From UBA1181 sp963648205 (GTDB lineage: Bacteria > Bacteroidota > Bacteroidia > Bacteroidales > Paludibacteraceae), in the NCBI GenBank assembly GCA_963648205.1, contig CAVJCT010000005.1, positions 91,523 to 155,522 on the forward strand: a stretch of DNA of 64,000 nucleotides. The letters run 5' to 3'. A program made the translations under genes and the position numbers. The notes under the pieces were generated by a model, which worked only from the letters and a program-made list of their open reading frames with translations, made no database searches and was not told the origin of the DNA. Positions 16,147-25,120 of the stretch are shown piece after piece (within the stretch, counting starts at the first letter, position 1; each line of letters starts with the position of its first letter).

Positions 16147-16995
16147 ATGGGATTTGCAGAATTACAAGCGTCACCAGGATATCAGAAGTTCACTGGTTTG
16201 GCTTACGGATTAGGAGCATCAGTCGTAATTATTGGTGCGTTGTTTAAGATTATGCACTGGCCAGGTGCTTCAGTTGTGTTGACCTTGGGTATGTTGGTAG
16301 AGGCATTCCTTTTCGCTTTGTCAGCATTTGATAAGCCACACAAAGAGTATCACTGGGAAGTAGTTTACCCTGAGTTGGCTGCAGACGATCACGAAGCTGC
16401 TCCAGCTGCTGGTAAGAAGAAAGACGCTAAGAAAGAAGTTGAGGAAGACAAGACATTACCTCAGATCCAAGAGGTTCGTCAGTTGGTTGATACTCAAATG
16501 AAGAGCTTGGTAAATGGAGTACAAAAGTTGAACGAGACTGCAGGTCAGTTGAACAGTTTGTCATCAGCTGCTGCTGTATCAGACGCATACACTAAGAATT
16601 TGGAGTCTGCTTCTGCTGCTGCCAGTGCATTTGCTAACTCACAGAAGAACTTGAAGGCATCTTCAGACTCTTTGGTATCTTCATACGAGAGCATCGCTGC
16701 TAACATCGGAAATGCTTCTAAGGGTTCACAGAACTTTGCAAGCCAAATCGATGGTATCAACAAGAACATCTCTACAATCAATTCAGTATTCGAACTCCAA
16801 GTTAAGTCAGTTAACGAGCAGAACGAGGCTATGAAGTCATTGGCTGCTGCTGTTAAGACAATCGAGACTTCTTTGAATGGTTCTGCTGCTGGAGTAGAGG
16901 ATTACAAGAAACAAGTAGCTCTCTTGAGCAGTCAATTGACAAGTTTGAACAAGGTTTACGGCAATATGCTTAACGCTATGACCATTAGAAACTAA
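16147..16995 (+). CDS. porL: T9SS motor membrane protein PorL/GldL
   Basis: 282 residues. Two N-terminal membrane helices (about 17-35 and 40-61) carry the conserved charged residues: Lys34 in ALFKIMHWPGAS and Glu52 in MLVEAFLF. In GldL the membrane glutamate is needed for proton-driven rotation. A cytoplasmic, Ala/Ser-rich coiled-coil region follows (about 110-282; many QLNS/ASAAASA runs). With PorM it forms the inner-membrane motor that powers T9SS secretion and, in gliding species, movement. Spacing to porK is 60 bases and to porM 49. Confidence 0.95.
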   Translation: MGFAELQASPGYQKFTGLAYGLGASVVIIGALFKIMHWPGASVVLTLGMLVEAFLFALSAFDKPHKEYHWEVVYPELAADDHEAAPAAGKKKDAKKEVEEDKTLPQIQEVRQLVDTQMKSLVNGVQKLNETAGQLNSLSSAAAVSDAYTKNLESASAAASAFANSQKNLKASSDSLVSSYESIAANIGNASKGSQNFASQIDGINKNISTINSVFELQVKSVNEQNEAMKSLAAAVKTIETSLNGSAAGVEDYKKQVALLSSQLTSLNKVYGNMLNAMTIRN

Positions 16996-17044
16996 TACGA
17001 GGGTTAATTTTCTGAAGTTTAATTAAATCTAAAGTATAGTTACT

Positions 17045-18664
17045 ATGGGTGGAGCGAAAAATTGTCCGGAGACCCCGAGACAGAAGATGATATCCATGAT
17101 GTACTTGGTGTTGACTGCAATGCTTGCATTGAACGTGTCTGCCCAAATCTTGAATGGATATGCGCTGGTAAACGACTCTATGAAGAAGAGTATTTTGATC
17201 AGCGGTAGTAAAGTAGACGGTCTTGTTGGTCAGTTTGATGGTTTGAGCCACTCAGACTCAATCAAGGCCCTTAAGATGAAGCCAAAAATTGATAGTGTAA
17301 TCGCACAGTCAAACGCTTTTATCGGGTATGTAAAAGAGTTGGAGTGCAAAATCATCACAACTGTTAACGGTGGTGGTTACGCTGAGACTGGAAAGGTTAC
17401 TATCAACGGTGTTGAATATGATGAGGAACTCGATCCAGGAAAGAATGGTGATTTGAACATCGCCAGCCAAATTGGATTGGTTGAGAAAGACAAGGCATCT
17501 GGAAAAATCAACGGTGTCGTTCTTGAAGAGAAGATGAAAGAGTACCGTGATTTCATGGTAACAGTTGATACTAACGCAACTGCTGTAAATCAGATCAACG
17601 AGACTTTCGCAACTGAGAAGATTCACTCTAAGGATGGTGAGACTCACACTTGGTATTCTGCAATCTTCGAGGACATGCCTGCAATCGCAACATTGGCTGT
17701 CTTGAACAAGATCCAGAACGACGTTAAGATTGCTGAGGGTAATGCTTTGGCATACTTGATTGGAGCAATGGATGCAGGAGACTTCCGTGTGAACAAGATT
17801 CAAGCGTTGCCAATCGCAGCTACTTCATACGTAATGCGTGGTAACAAGTATTCTGCACAGATTGTCTTGGCTGCAACAGACTCTACAAAGAAGCCTGAGA
17901 TTTTCATCAACGGCAAGCCTTTGGAGAATGACATGTACGAAGTAAGCTGTGGATCAGCTGGTCCTCAGAAATACTCTGGAGAGATGGTTTTGACAAAGAA
18001 GGACGGAACACAAGCACGTTACCCATTCACGGGTGAGTTCATGGTAGGTGAGCCAACAGCCACTGTATCAGCAGACTTGATGAATGTGTTGTATGCCGGA
18101 TTTGACAACCCTGTCAGTGTAGCCGTTCCAGGTTGCGCACAGAGCGACATCTCAATCTCAGTTTCAAACTGTAAGTCACAGTCTAAGACTGGTAAGGGAT
18201 GGATCATCAAACCAGCACAGGTTGGTACACCATGTGTAATCTCAGTAAGTGCAATGATCGCTGGCAAGCAAACACCAATTGCAAAGAAAGACTTCCGTGT
18301 AAAGAAGTTGCCAGACCCATTAGCAATGCTTGAGGTTAAGGGTGCTACAGGCGGAAAAGATTACTTCAAGGGAGGTAAGGCAATCGCAAAGAACACATTG
18401 CTTACAGCAGACCGTGTTGTTGCAAGATTGGATGATGCTGACTTGGATGTTAAGTACAAAGTATTGGAGTTCTCTTTGAACTACTTCGACTCAATGGGTA
18501 ACACCTTGGTTGAGAAAGCAAGTGGTGAGAAATTGACTGATCGTCAGAAGAAAGTATTTAAGGAGATGACTAAGGCTAAGACAGTCTACATTTCTAATAC
18601 ATTGGCAATCGGACAGGATAACTTGAAGCGTACTTTGCCACCAGTTGAAGTAAAGATTAAGTAA
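17045..18664 (+). CDS. porM: T9SS motor periplasmic protein PorM/GldM
   Basis: 539 residues. The N-terminus GGAKNCPETPRQKMISMMYLVLTAMLALNVSA is the family hallmark: a short cytoplasmic tail and one membrane helix. The rest is periplasmic: a helical domain D1 (about 40-230) and three Ig-like beta domains (about 235-539) ending LPPVEVKIK. In the family, a PorM dimer threads a PorL pentamer and reaches up to the PorK/PorN ring, carrying motor torque to the outer membrane. Length is as usual for the family (about 515-540). Confidence 0.96.
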   Translation: MGGAKNCPETPRQKMISMMYLVLTAMLALNVSAQILNGYALVNDSMKKSILISGSKVDGLVGQFDGLSHSDSIKALKMKPKIDSVIAQSNAFIGYVKELECKIITTVNGGGYAETGKVTINGVEYDEELDPGKNGDLNIASQIGLVEKDKASGKINGVVLEEKMKEYRDFMVTVDTNATAVNQINETFATEKIHSKDGETHTWYSAIFEDMPAIATLAVLNKIQNDVKIAEGNALAYLIGAMDAGDFRVNKIQALPIAATSYVMRGNKYSAQIVLAATDSTKKPEIFINGKPLENDMYEVSCGSAGPQKYSGEMVLTKKDGTQARYPFTGEFMVGEPTATVSADLMNVLYAGFDNPVSVAVPGCAQSDISISVSNCKSQSKTGKGWIIKPAQVGTPCVISVSAMIAGKQTPIAKKDFRVKKLPDPLAMLEVKGATGGKDYFKGGKAIAKNTLLTADRVVARLDDADLDVKYKVLEFSLNYFDSMGNTLVEKASGEKLTDRQKKVFKEMTKAKTVYISNTLAIGQDNLKRTLPPVEVKIK

Positions 18665-18700
18665 TAATCGTGTGAATAGCTAAGAATAAAGTTTAAAGAC

Positions 18701-19588
18701 ATGAGAAAGTATTTTAAATTTTTGTTTGTTGGATTTGCTGCTTTAGCTGTTAATTCAGTTTATGCTCAAGTTGAAGAAGATGCCTTCTTTGATGATTTAG
18801 GTGAGGTTTCTACAGAAATCCCTTCTAACATGCCAACAAGTGGCCCTAAAGATGGTCTTGAACCAATAGAGTTACCAAATCCGCGTGCGGACGATATCTA
18901 CTGGCAGAAGGTCATTTACAGGACTATCGATTTGCGCGAGAAGATGAATTTCCCTTTATACTATCCTGAGGAGGCTCAAGATAACAGACAAAGTTTCTTT
19001 TCTTTGATCTTTAGACTTGTTCAGGAAGGAAAAATCAAGGTGTATGAATATCTTGATACTCGTGAGATCTTCACTGACGACCACGTTACTTCATTCAAGG
19101 ACTTGGTTGACAAGTACGAGATTATTCATACTATCAAAGCCGATTCTTTGACTAACGATTCTGTTATCGTTGTTGATGATAGTGATGTTCCAAACCGTGA
19201 TATCGTGAAATACTACGTTAAGGAAGTTTGGTACTTTGACAAAATCACTTCAACTTTCAACGCTCGAATCATCGCTTTCTGCCCAATTATGGTAAAGGAA
19301 ACTGACTTAGGTATTCAAAAATTTCCTTTGTTCTGGGTTCCATTCGAGTCATTGAGACCATACATGGCACAACAGGAGGTTTTGATTACAGACAGAAACA
19401 ATGGTGCAAGACCTTCTTTGGATGATATTTTCATCAAGAGAAGATTCTCAAGTTACATCTACAAGGAGTCTAATGTATACAACAGAAACTTGTTGGAGTA
19501 CAATTCAACTGCTGAGGATGTAAGAAAAGAGCAGGCAAGAGTCAAGATGTTGCTCCTCAACTACGAAAACGATTTGTGGGAGTACTAA
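18701..19588 (+). CDS. porN: T9SS ring protein PorN/GldN
   Basis: 295 residues. A signal peptide (about 1-22, NSVYAQ) is followed by an acidic linker, then the GldN core: DDIYWQKVIYRTIDLREKMNFPLYYP near 65 and FPLFWVPFESLRPYMA near 207. It is periplasmic and binds PorK to form the outer-membrane-associated ring. It is the last gene of the operon; a strong terminator follows 25 bases later. The sigP/porX/porY regulators and Sov/PorV translocon genes are not in this window. Confidence 0.95.
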   Translation: MRKYFKFLFVGFAALAVNSVYAQVEEDAFFDDLGEVSTEIPSNMPTSGPKDGLEPIELPNPRADDIYWQKVIYRTIDLREKMNFPLYYPEEAQDNRQSFFSLIFRLVQEGKIKVYEYLDTREIFTDDHVTSFKDLVDKYEIIHTIKADSLTNDSVIVVDDSDVPNRDIVKYYVKEVWYFDKITSTFNARIIAFCPIMVKETDLGIQKFPLFWVPFESLRPYMAQQEVLITDRNNGARPSLDDIFIKRRFSSYIYKESNVYNRNLLEYNSTAEDVRKEQARVKMLLLNYENDLWEY

Positions 19589-19612
19589 TCGACTCATTGA
19601 TATAAACTATAG

Positions 19613-19647
19613 AAAAAGAGGGATTCGAGAGAGTCCCTCTTTTTTTA
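19613..19647 (+). terminator. Terminator of the T9SS operon
   Basis: Perfect arms AAAAAGAGGGA / TCCCTCTTTTT and a further T-run; one of the strongest in the window. Confidence 0.9.
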
Positions 19648-19695
19648 TGTTCCTAATAAGCATTACTTTAACTCATTTTTTTGCTCTTTTTTCTG

Positions 19696-19703
19696 TAAAT
19701 TTG
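19696..19703 (+). promoter_or_regulatory. -7 box for leuS
   Basis: TAAATTTG, 32 bases before the leuS ATG. The TTTG upstream (19680-19683) is only 12 bases away, so the -33 is uncertain. Confidence 0.5.
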
Positions 19704-19734
19704 CATTTCTGAAAATCGAATAAAGATCATTCTG

Positions 19735-22491
19735 ATGGAATACAATTTTGTAGAGATTGAGAACAGATGGCGTGAGGACTGGAAGAAGAATCACGTCTAT
19801 AAGGTAGAAATAGATAAAAGTAAGCCGAAGTATTACGTTTTGGATATGTTCCCTTATCCTTCTGGAGCGGGATTGCATGTCGGTCACCCACTCGGGTACA
19901 TTGCTTCGGATATTTACAGTAGATATAAGAGGCTGCGTGGCTTCAATGTCTTGCATCCTATGGGATACGATGCCTACGGACTGCCTGCTGAGCAATACGC
20001 TATTCAAACGGGACAACATCCTGCGGTAACGACGGAGAACAACATCAATCGTTATCGTGAGCAGTTGGATAAGATTGGGTTCTCTTTCGATTGGAATAGA
20101 GAAGTACGCACTTGTGATCCTAAATTTTACAAATGGACACAGTGGGCGTTCATCCAGATGTTCAAGTCATATTATGACAATAAGCAACAGAAGGCTATGC
20201 CGATTGCGAACCTTGTCGCTCAATTTGAGAAGAGTGGTTCAGAAGGTTTGGACGTTGCTTGTTCAGAAGAGAAAAAATTCTCTGCGGCAGATTGGAAATC
20301 AATGTCTGAGAAAGAGCAGCAGAATCTGTTGATGAATTATCGAATCGCCTATTTGTCTGATACGAAGGTCAATTTCTGTCCAGAGTTGGGTTGCGTATTG
20401 GCGAATGATGAGATTAGCGAGGGCGTTTCTGTTCGTGGAGGATATCCAGTAGAGCAGAGAGTGATGCGTCAGTGGAGTTTGAGAGTATCGGCATACGCAC
20501 AGCGTTTGTTGGATGGCTTGGACACGATTGATTGGACAGATTCTTTGAAAGAGACCCAAAGAAACTGGATTGGAAGAAGTGAAGGAACAGAGTTGATTTT
20601 CAAAATCAAAGATTCTGAGGAGACATTCACCATCTTCACCACTCGTGCAGATACTGTATTCGGAGTAACATTTATGGTTTTGGCACCAGAGTCGGAGTAT
20701 GTGCAGAAAGTAACTACAGAAGCACAAAAATCTGCGGTACAAGACTATTTGGATATGGTAAAACGTAGAACCGAGAGAGAGAGAATTTCGGACAGAAATG
20801 TTACGGGAGTCTTTTCTGGAGCCTACGCTATCAATCCGTTGACAGGTAAAGAAATTCCTATTTGGATTAGTGATTACGTTTTGTCAGGATATGGAACAGG
20901 AGCCATTATGGCAGTACCTGCGCATGACTCTCGTGACTATGCGTTTGCGAAAACATTTGATTTGCCAATCATTCCTTTGATTGAAGGATGTGATGTCAGC
21001 GAGAAGAGTTTTGATGCGAAAGATGGAATCATGATGAACTCTGATTTCTTGAATGGTTTGACAGTAAAAGAGGCCATCAAGAAGATGAAAGAGTATGTCA
21101 AAGAACATAAATTAGGACGAGTAAAGGTTAATTACCGTTTGCGTGATGCCATTTTCAGTCGTCAGAGATACTGGGGAGAGCCATTCCCAATCTACTATAA
21201 AGATGGCATACCATACCCATTGTCGGAAGACAAGTTGCCTTTGGAATTGCCTGATGTTAAGGACTTTAAGCCAACAGAGAAGGGTGAGCCACCATTAGGA
21301 CATGTTAAGGAGTGGCACACAGTGGAAGGTTATCCATACGAGTTGAATACGATGCCAGGATTTGCAGGATCATCCGCTTACTACCTCAGATATATGGATC
21401 CTCATAATGAGAATGCCTTGGTCAGCAAGGAAGCAGACGAGTATTGGCAGAATGTCGACTTGTATTTAGGAGGATCAGAGCATGCAACGGGACACTTGAT
21501 TTACAGTCGTTTCTGGAACAAGTTCTTGTTTGATTTGGGTGTCGTTGTAAAAGATGAGCCATTCCAAAAGTTGATCAATCAAGGAATGATTCAAGGACGT
21601 TCTAATTTCGTATATCGTAAAAAAGGAACGAACACCTTTGTCTCATTGAATTTGAAAGACAAATATGAGACGACTCCAATCCACGTTGATGTCAATATCG
21701 TCAGCAATGATGTGCTTGATATTGAGGCATTTAAGAAGTGGAAGCCAGAGTATGCGACAGCAGAGTTTGAGTTGGAGGATGGCAAATATGTCTGTGGATG
21801 GGCTGTAGAGAAGATGTCGAAGAGCATGTTCAATGTAGTGAATCCAGATGACATTGTTGAGAAATACGGAGCTGACACATTGCGTTTGTATGAGATGTTC
21901 CTTGGCCCTATCGATCAGTCTAAGCCATGGGATACCAATGGAATCGATGGCGTTCATCGTTTCTTGAAGAAGTTCTGGGGCTTGTATTTCGACGGAGACA
22001 ATTTCGCTGTAGTTGACGAGGAGCCAACCAAGGAAGAGTTGAAGTCATTGCACAAGTTGATCAAGAAAGTAACGTATGACATTGACCATTTCTCATACAA
22101 CACATCAGTTGCAGCGTTTATGATTTGCGTTGGAGAGTTGGCAGGTTTGAAATGCAGAAAGAAGTCTGTTTTGAAGACCTTGTTGATTCTGTTAGCACCA
22201 TTTGCGCCACACATTGCGGAAGAGTTGTATCACAGAATGGGTTATACGACGACCGTATGTGACGAGACCTGGCCAGAGTTTGATGAGAAATATTTGAAAG
22301 AGAATGAGGTGAAATATCCAATTTCGTTCAATGGAAAAGTTAAGTTCTCGTTGACTTTGCCAGCCGATATGCCGAAGGATGAGGTTGAGAAGACCGCTTT
22401 GGCAGACGAGCAGACGATTAAATTCTTAGGCGGAAAACCATTGAAAAAGGTGATTGTTGTGCCAGGTAAAATCGTAAATATTGTATTCTAA
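19735..22491 (+). CDS. leuS: Leucyl-tRNA synthetase
   Basis: 918 residues, within the bacterial LeuRS range with a somewhat long editing/connective part. HIGH motif region YPSGAGLHVGHPLGY near residue 43. CP1 editing domain about 230-440, with the threonine-rich TIFTTRADTVFG and GTGAIMAVPAHDSRDYAF (the conserved Asp that blocks cognate Leu). KMSKS loop as EKMSKSMFNVVNPDDI near residue 695, then the helical anticodon domain and a C-terminal domain. It charges tRNA-Leu and hydrolyses mischarged products. No T-box-like leader is present. Confidence 0.97.
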   Translation: MEYNFVEIENRWREDWKKNHVYKVEIDKSKPKYYVLDMFPYPSGAGLHVGHPLGYIASDIYSRYKRLRGFNVLHPMGYDAYGLPAEQYAIQTGQHPAVTTENNINRYREQLDKIGFSFDWNREVRTCDPKFYKWTQWAFIQMFKSYYDNKQQKAMPIANLVAQFEKSGSEGLDVACSEEKKFSAADWKSMSEKEQQNLLMNYRIAYLSDTKVNFCPELGCVLANDEISEGVSVRGGYPVEQRVMRQWSLRVSAYAQRLLDGLDTIDWTDSLKETQRNWIGRSEGTELIFKIKDSEETFTIFTTRADTVFGVTFMVLAPESEYVQKVTTEAQKSAVQDYLDMVKRRTERERISDRNVTGVFSGAYAINPLTGKEIPIWISDYVLSGYGTGAIMAVPAHDSRDYAFAKTFDLPIIPLIEGCDVSEKSFDAKDGIMMNSDFLNGLTVKEAIKKMKEYVKEHKLGRVKVNYRLRDAIFSRQRYWGEPFPIYYKDGIPYPLSEDKLPLELPDVKDFKPTEKGEPPLGHVKEWHTVEGYPYELNTMPGFAGSSAYYLRYMDPHNENALVSKEADEYWQNVDLYLGGSEHATGHLIYSRFWNKFLFDLGVVVKDEPFQKLINQGMIQGRSNFVYRKKGTNTFVSLNLKDKYETTPIHVDVNIVSNDVLDIEAFKKWKPEYATAEFELEDGKYVCGWAVEKMSKSMFNVVNPDDIVEKYGADTLRLYEMFLGPIDQSKPWDTNGIDGVHRFLKKFWGLYFDGDNFAVVDEEPTKEELKSLHKLIKKVTYDIDHFSYNTSVAAFMICVGELAGLKCRKKSVLKTLLILLAPFAPHIAEELYHRMGYTTTVCDETWPEFDEKYLKENEVKYPISFNGKVKFSLTLPADMPKDEVEKTALADEQTIKFLGGKPLKKVIVVPGKIVNIVF

Positions 22492-22493
22492 AT

Positions 22494-22524
22494 TTTGTTA
22501 AGAACTTAGAATAGAGTAATTTTG
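22494..22524 (+). promoter_or_regulatory. Promoter for rplS
   Basis: -33 TTTG (22494-22497), 19-base spacer, -7 TAATTTTG (22517-22524), starting just after the leuS stop. It implies a transcript start near 22531 and a 5' leader of about 90 bases. Confidence 0.75.
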
Positions 22525-22534
22525 CACAGTTTTT

Positions 22535-22592
22535 GCGCAATCTCTTATAAGATGAGTTTCTTCGGAAGCATGAGAAGGCTTGTAATATTGCG
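22535..22592 (+). ncRNA. Structured 5' leader of rplS, candidate L19 autoregulatory RNA
   Basis: The leader between the promoter and rplS folds by eye into one long hairpin. Outer stem: CGCAAT (22536-22541) with ATTGCG (22587-22592), perfect. Middle stem: TTATAAG (22545-22551) with CTTGTAA (22579-22585), one G-U pair. Tip: TTTC (22557-22560), UUCG loop, GAAG (22565-22568), a classic cUUCGg tetraloop. Ribosomal protein leaders for L19 are described in related Bacteroidota (an L19 leader class in Flavobacteria), where excess protein is thought to repress its own mRNA. Identity with that class was not tested. Confidence 0.6.
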
Positions 22593-22621
22593 TTAAGTTT
22601 AATAAAATAAAAGATAAAAAA

Positions 22622-22969
22622 ATGGATTTGATTAAGGTTGCAGAGCAGGCATTTGCGTCTGGCAAAGAGCTTCCTGAGTTCAAGAGTGGAGACACCGTAA
22701 CAGTTGCTTACAAGATTATTGAGGGTAACAAGGAGAGAATTCAGCAATTCCGTGGAGACGTTATTCGTATCAGCGGACACCAAGAGAAGAAACGTTTCAC
22801 AGTACGTAAGATTTCTGGTGGTGTAGGTGTTGAGAGAATTTTCCCAATGGATTCACCATTCATTGATTCAGTAGTTGTCAACAAAGTCGGAAAAGTTCGT
22901 CGTGCTAAGTTGTACTACTTGCGTCAGCTTACTGGTAAAGCTGCAAGAATCAAGGAGCAAAAAGCATAA
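22622..22969 (+). CDS. rplS: 50S ribosomal protein L19
   Basis: 115 residues, the normal length. Seen: FKSGDTVTVAYKIIEGNKERIQQFRGDVIRI, then FTVRKISGGVGVERIFPMDSP and GKVRRAKLYYLRQLTGKAARI, all standard L19 blocks. L19 lies at the 30S-50S interface. It is transcribed alone from its own promoter with the structured leader and ends at a good terminator; the trmD/rimM/rpsP genes that often accompany it are absent here. Confidence 0.97.
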   Translation: MDLIKVAEQAFASGKELPEFKSGDTVTVAYKIIEGNKERIQQFRGDVIRISGHQEKKRFTVRKISGGVGVERIFPMDSPFIDSVVVNKVGKVRRAKLYYLRQLTGKAARIKEQKA

Positions 22970-22988
22970 TTTGTCTTTTAGAGCTTAT

Positions 22989-23021
22989 AAAAGGAGATTC
23001 TATTGTAGAGTCTCCTTTTTT
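22989..23021 (+). terminator. Terminator after rplS
   Basis: Arms AAAAGGAGA / TCTCCTTTT with extension inward, followed by a T-run. Confidence 0.85.
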
Positions 23022-23100
23022 GTTTTTTGAAAAGTGCGGAAAGGGAAGTCTGAAAATTGCTTTTAGCGTTGAAAATCTCGTAAGTCCGTGTAATTTTTCC

Positions 23101-23108
23101 TATATTTG
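23101..23108 (+). promoter_or_regulatory. -7 box for the envelope cluster
   Basis: TATATTTG, 38 bases before the first isomerase gene. No -33 match at normal spacing. Confidence 0.45.
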
Positions 23109-23146
23109 TACGTTATCTACAATATAAAGTGTAAATAAGAAATAGA

Positions 23147-25087
23147 ATGAAAAACATTTTCTTCACGGCTGCTTGTTTGGCTGTATCTGCGATATCATTT
23201 GCTGAGTCGGATCCGACGGTGATGACTATAGACGGAGTTGCTATACCGAAGTCGGAGTTTGAGTATATCTACAATAAAAACAAATCGGTTGCAGCAGGCG
23301 AAAGTAAGTCACTCGACGAGTATGTAGATATGTTCATCAACTATAAGATGAAGATAATCGAAGCCAAGAGAGAGAATTATGAAGACAAGGCGAATTACCG
23401 CTCGGAGTACGAGAAGTATGCGAAGCAGTTGGTGATTCCGTTCGTTCGTGATGAGGAGACGGAGAATGCTTTATTACAAGAGGCTTTTGAGAGAAAGCAG
23501 GAGAGCCGTTTGGTTTCACACATTCTTATCAAAGTGAAGAGTGATGCAGACAGTATGGATGCGTTGAAGCAGATAAATTCTATTTACGACGAGTTGCAGA
23601 AGGGAATGGACTTTGCGGATGCTGCTAAGAAATATTCTCAATGTCCGTCATCAGCCAATGGAGGAAGTTTAGGATATATAAATGTATTTTCAACCGTTTA
23701 TCCATTTGAGACGGCTGCCTATAATACGCCAGTTGGAAAATACACAAAGCCGATACGTTCAGAGTTTGGTTATCATATTATAATGGTGTATGGTGTAAAA
23801 CCCAATTACAAAGAGCGTCGAGTATCGCATATCTTGATAAAGAATGACAGAGCAGGATATGACAAGACGGCGGATTCGATTTTCGTTTTGGCGAAAGATG
23901 GAATGGATTTTGTCAAGTTGGCGAAGACCTATTCTGAGGATAAAACGTCTGCGAAGAAAGGCGGCGATTTAGGCTTTGTCAGTGAAGGTGCATTCCCAAC
24001 GGAATTTATAAGAGGTGTGAATAATATTGAGAAAGTAGGAGATATTGTCAAGATAGGTACTGCTTTTGGTATTCATATTGTGAAGTTGACAGAAGGAAAG
24101 AAGTATGAGACGGTTGACGATTGTCCAGAGTTGGCAGAAAAGTTGAAGATGTCTGATCGTATGATTTTCTCTGCGAAAGCGTTTGAAGAGAAATTGAAGC
24201 AAAAATATGGTGTTGAGGTATATCCAGAGGCGCTTCAGATTTTCGAGAAAATCAAATCTGCGGAGACCGACAGTGAACGAATCAGTTTGAGCTTCTTCAA
24301 CATGGATGAGCCATTGTATACGATGAATGGAAATACCTATCCACAGTCTTCTTTTGTGAAATATTTTAATAAGAAGTGGGCATCGTTTAAGGAAGGAATT
24401 CGTGTTGGTCAGATCGATTTGGCGAATAGAAAACCTGGTCAGTTGACGATGGAGAATTTCGTAGAGCGGACTTTTGGCGATTATCTTTTGGGAGAGTTGG
24501 TCGAATTAGAGGAGAAAGACTGGTGGAGAAATGATGCCAACTATAGAAATTTGTTGAATGAGTATGGTGATGGCTTGTTGTTGTTTGAAATCAGCAATGA
24601 CAAAGTATGGAATAAAGCGGTGGTAGACACTGCGGGAATAAGGAAGTATTTTGAGGCGAATCGCACGAAGTACACTTGGGACAAACCTCGTTTCAAAGGA
24701 ATTTATGCATGCTGTAAGACAGAGGCAATGGCGAAGGAGATTGAAGATTTGATGAATAAAAACAGTATGAAAGACTTGTTGATAAAGGTTCTGAATTACT
24801 ATGCTGCAGCAGATAAGGATGCTGTTTATGCAAGAAAAGGATTGTACGAGAAAGGCTCTGTTCCTGCTGTTGACCTGAAAGTATGGGGAATCGAAGGTTA
24901 CAAGAGTAGCGTTTATCCATACGTTGTTGTGAGAGGAAAAGTGTTGGATGCTCCAGAAGAGTATAATGATGTCTCAGGAAAAGTAACTGCCGATTATCAG
25001 AATTACTTGGATGAGCAATGGATTAAGTCTTTGAGAGCCAAGTATAAAGTGGAAATCAACAAAGATGTGTTGAAGACCATAAAGTAG
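23147..25087 (+). CDS. Periplasmic peptidyl-prolyl isomerase with two parvulin domains
   Basis: 646 residues. A signal peptide (about 1-19, ISFAES) leads into an N-terminal chaperone-like helical part, then two parvulin (PpiC/rotamase) domains: SRLVSHILIKVKSD...NGGSLGYINVF (about 125-220) and ERRVSHILIKND...KKGGDLGFVSEGAFPTEF (about 225-325). A long C-terminal part of about 320 residues has no motif that I recognise. The protein should help outer-membrane and secreted proteins fold in the periplasm. It heads a cluster with a lipoprotein and a SurA-like protein; gaps to the next genes are short, so the set is probably one operon. Confidence 0.88.
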   Translation: MKNIFFTAACLAVSAISFAESDPTVMTIDGVAIPKSEFEYIYNKNKSVAAGESKSLDEYVDMFINYKMKIIEAKRENYEDKANYRSEYEKYAKQLVIPFVRDEETENALLQEAFERKQESRLVSHILIKVKSDADSMDALKQINSIYDELQKGMDFADAAKKYSQCPSSANGGSLGYINVFSTVYPFETAAYNTPVGKYTKPIRSEFGYHIIMVYGVKPNYKERRVSHILIKNDRAGYDKTADSIFVLAKDGMDFVKLAKTYSEDKTSAKKGGDLGFVSEGAFPTEFIRGVNNIEKVGDIVKIGTAFGIHIVKLTEGKKYETVDDCPELAEKLKMSDRMIFSAKAFEEKLKQKYGVEVYPEALQIFEKIKSAETDSERISLSFFNMDEPLYTMNGNTYPQSSFVKYFNKKWASFKEGIRVGQIDLANRKPGQLTMENFVERTFGDYLLGELVELEEKDWWRNDANYRNLLNEYGDGLLLFEISNDKVWNKAVVDTAGIRKYFEANRTKYTWDKPRFKGIYACCKTEAMAKEIEDLMNKNSMKDLLIKVLNYYAAADKDAVYARKGLYEKGSVPAVDLKVWGIEGYKSSVYPYVVVRGKVLDAPEEYNDVSGKVTADYQNYLDEQWIKSLRAKYKVEINKDVLKTIK

Positions 25088-25120
25088 TTTTAAAAAAATA
25101 AGAACTTGAATCAGAGAGCG

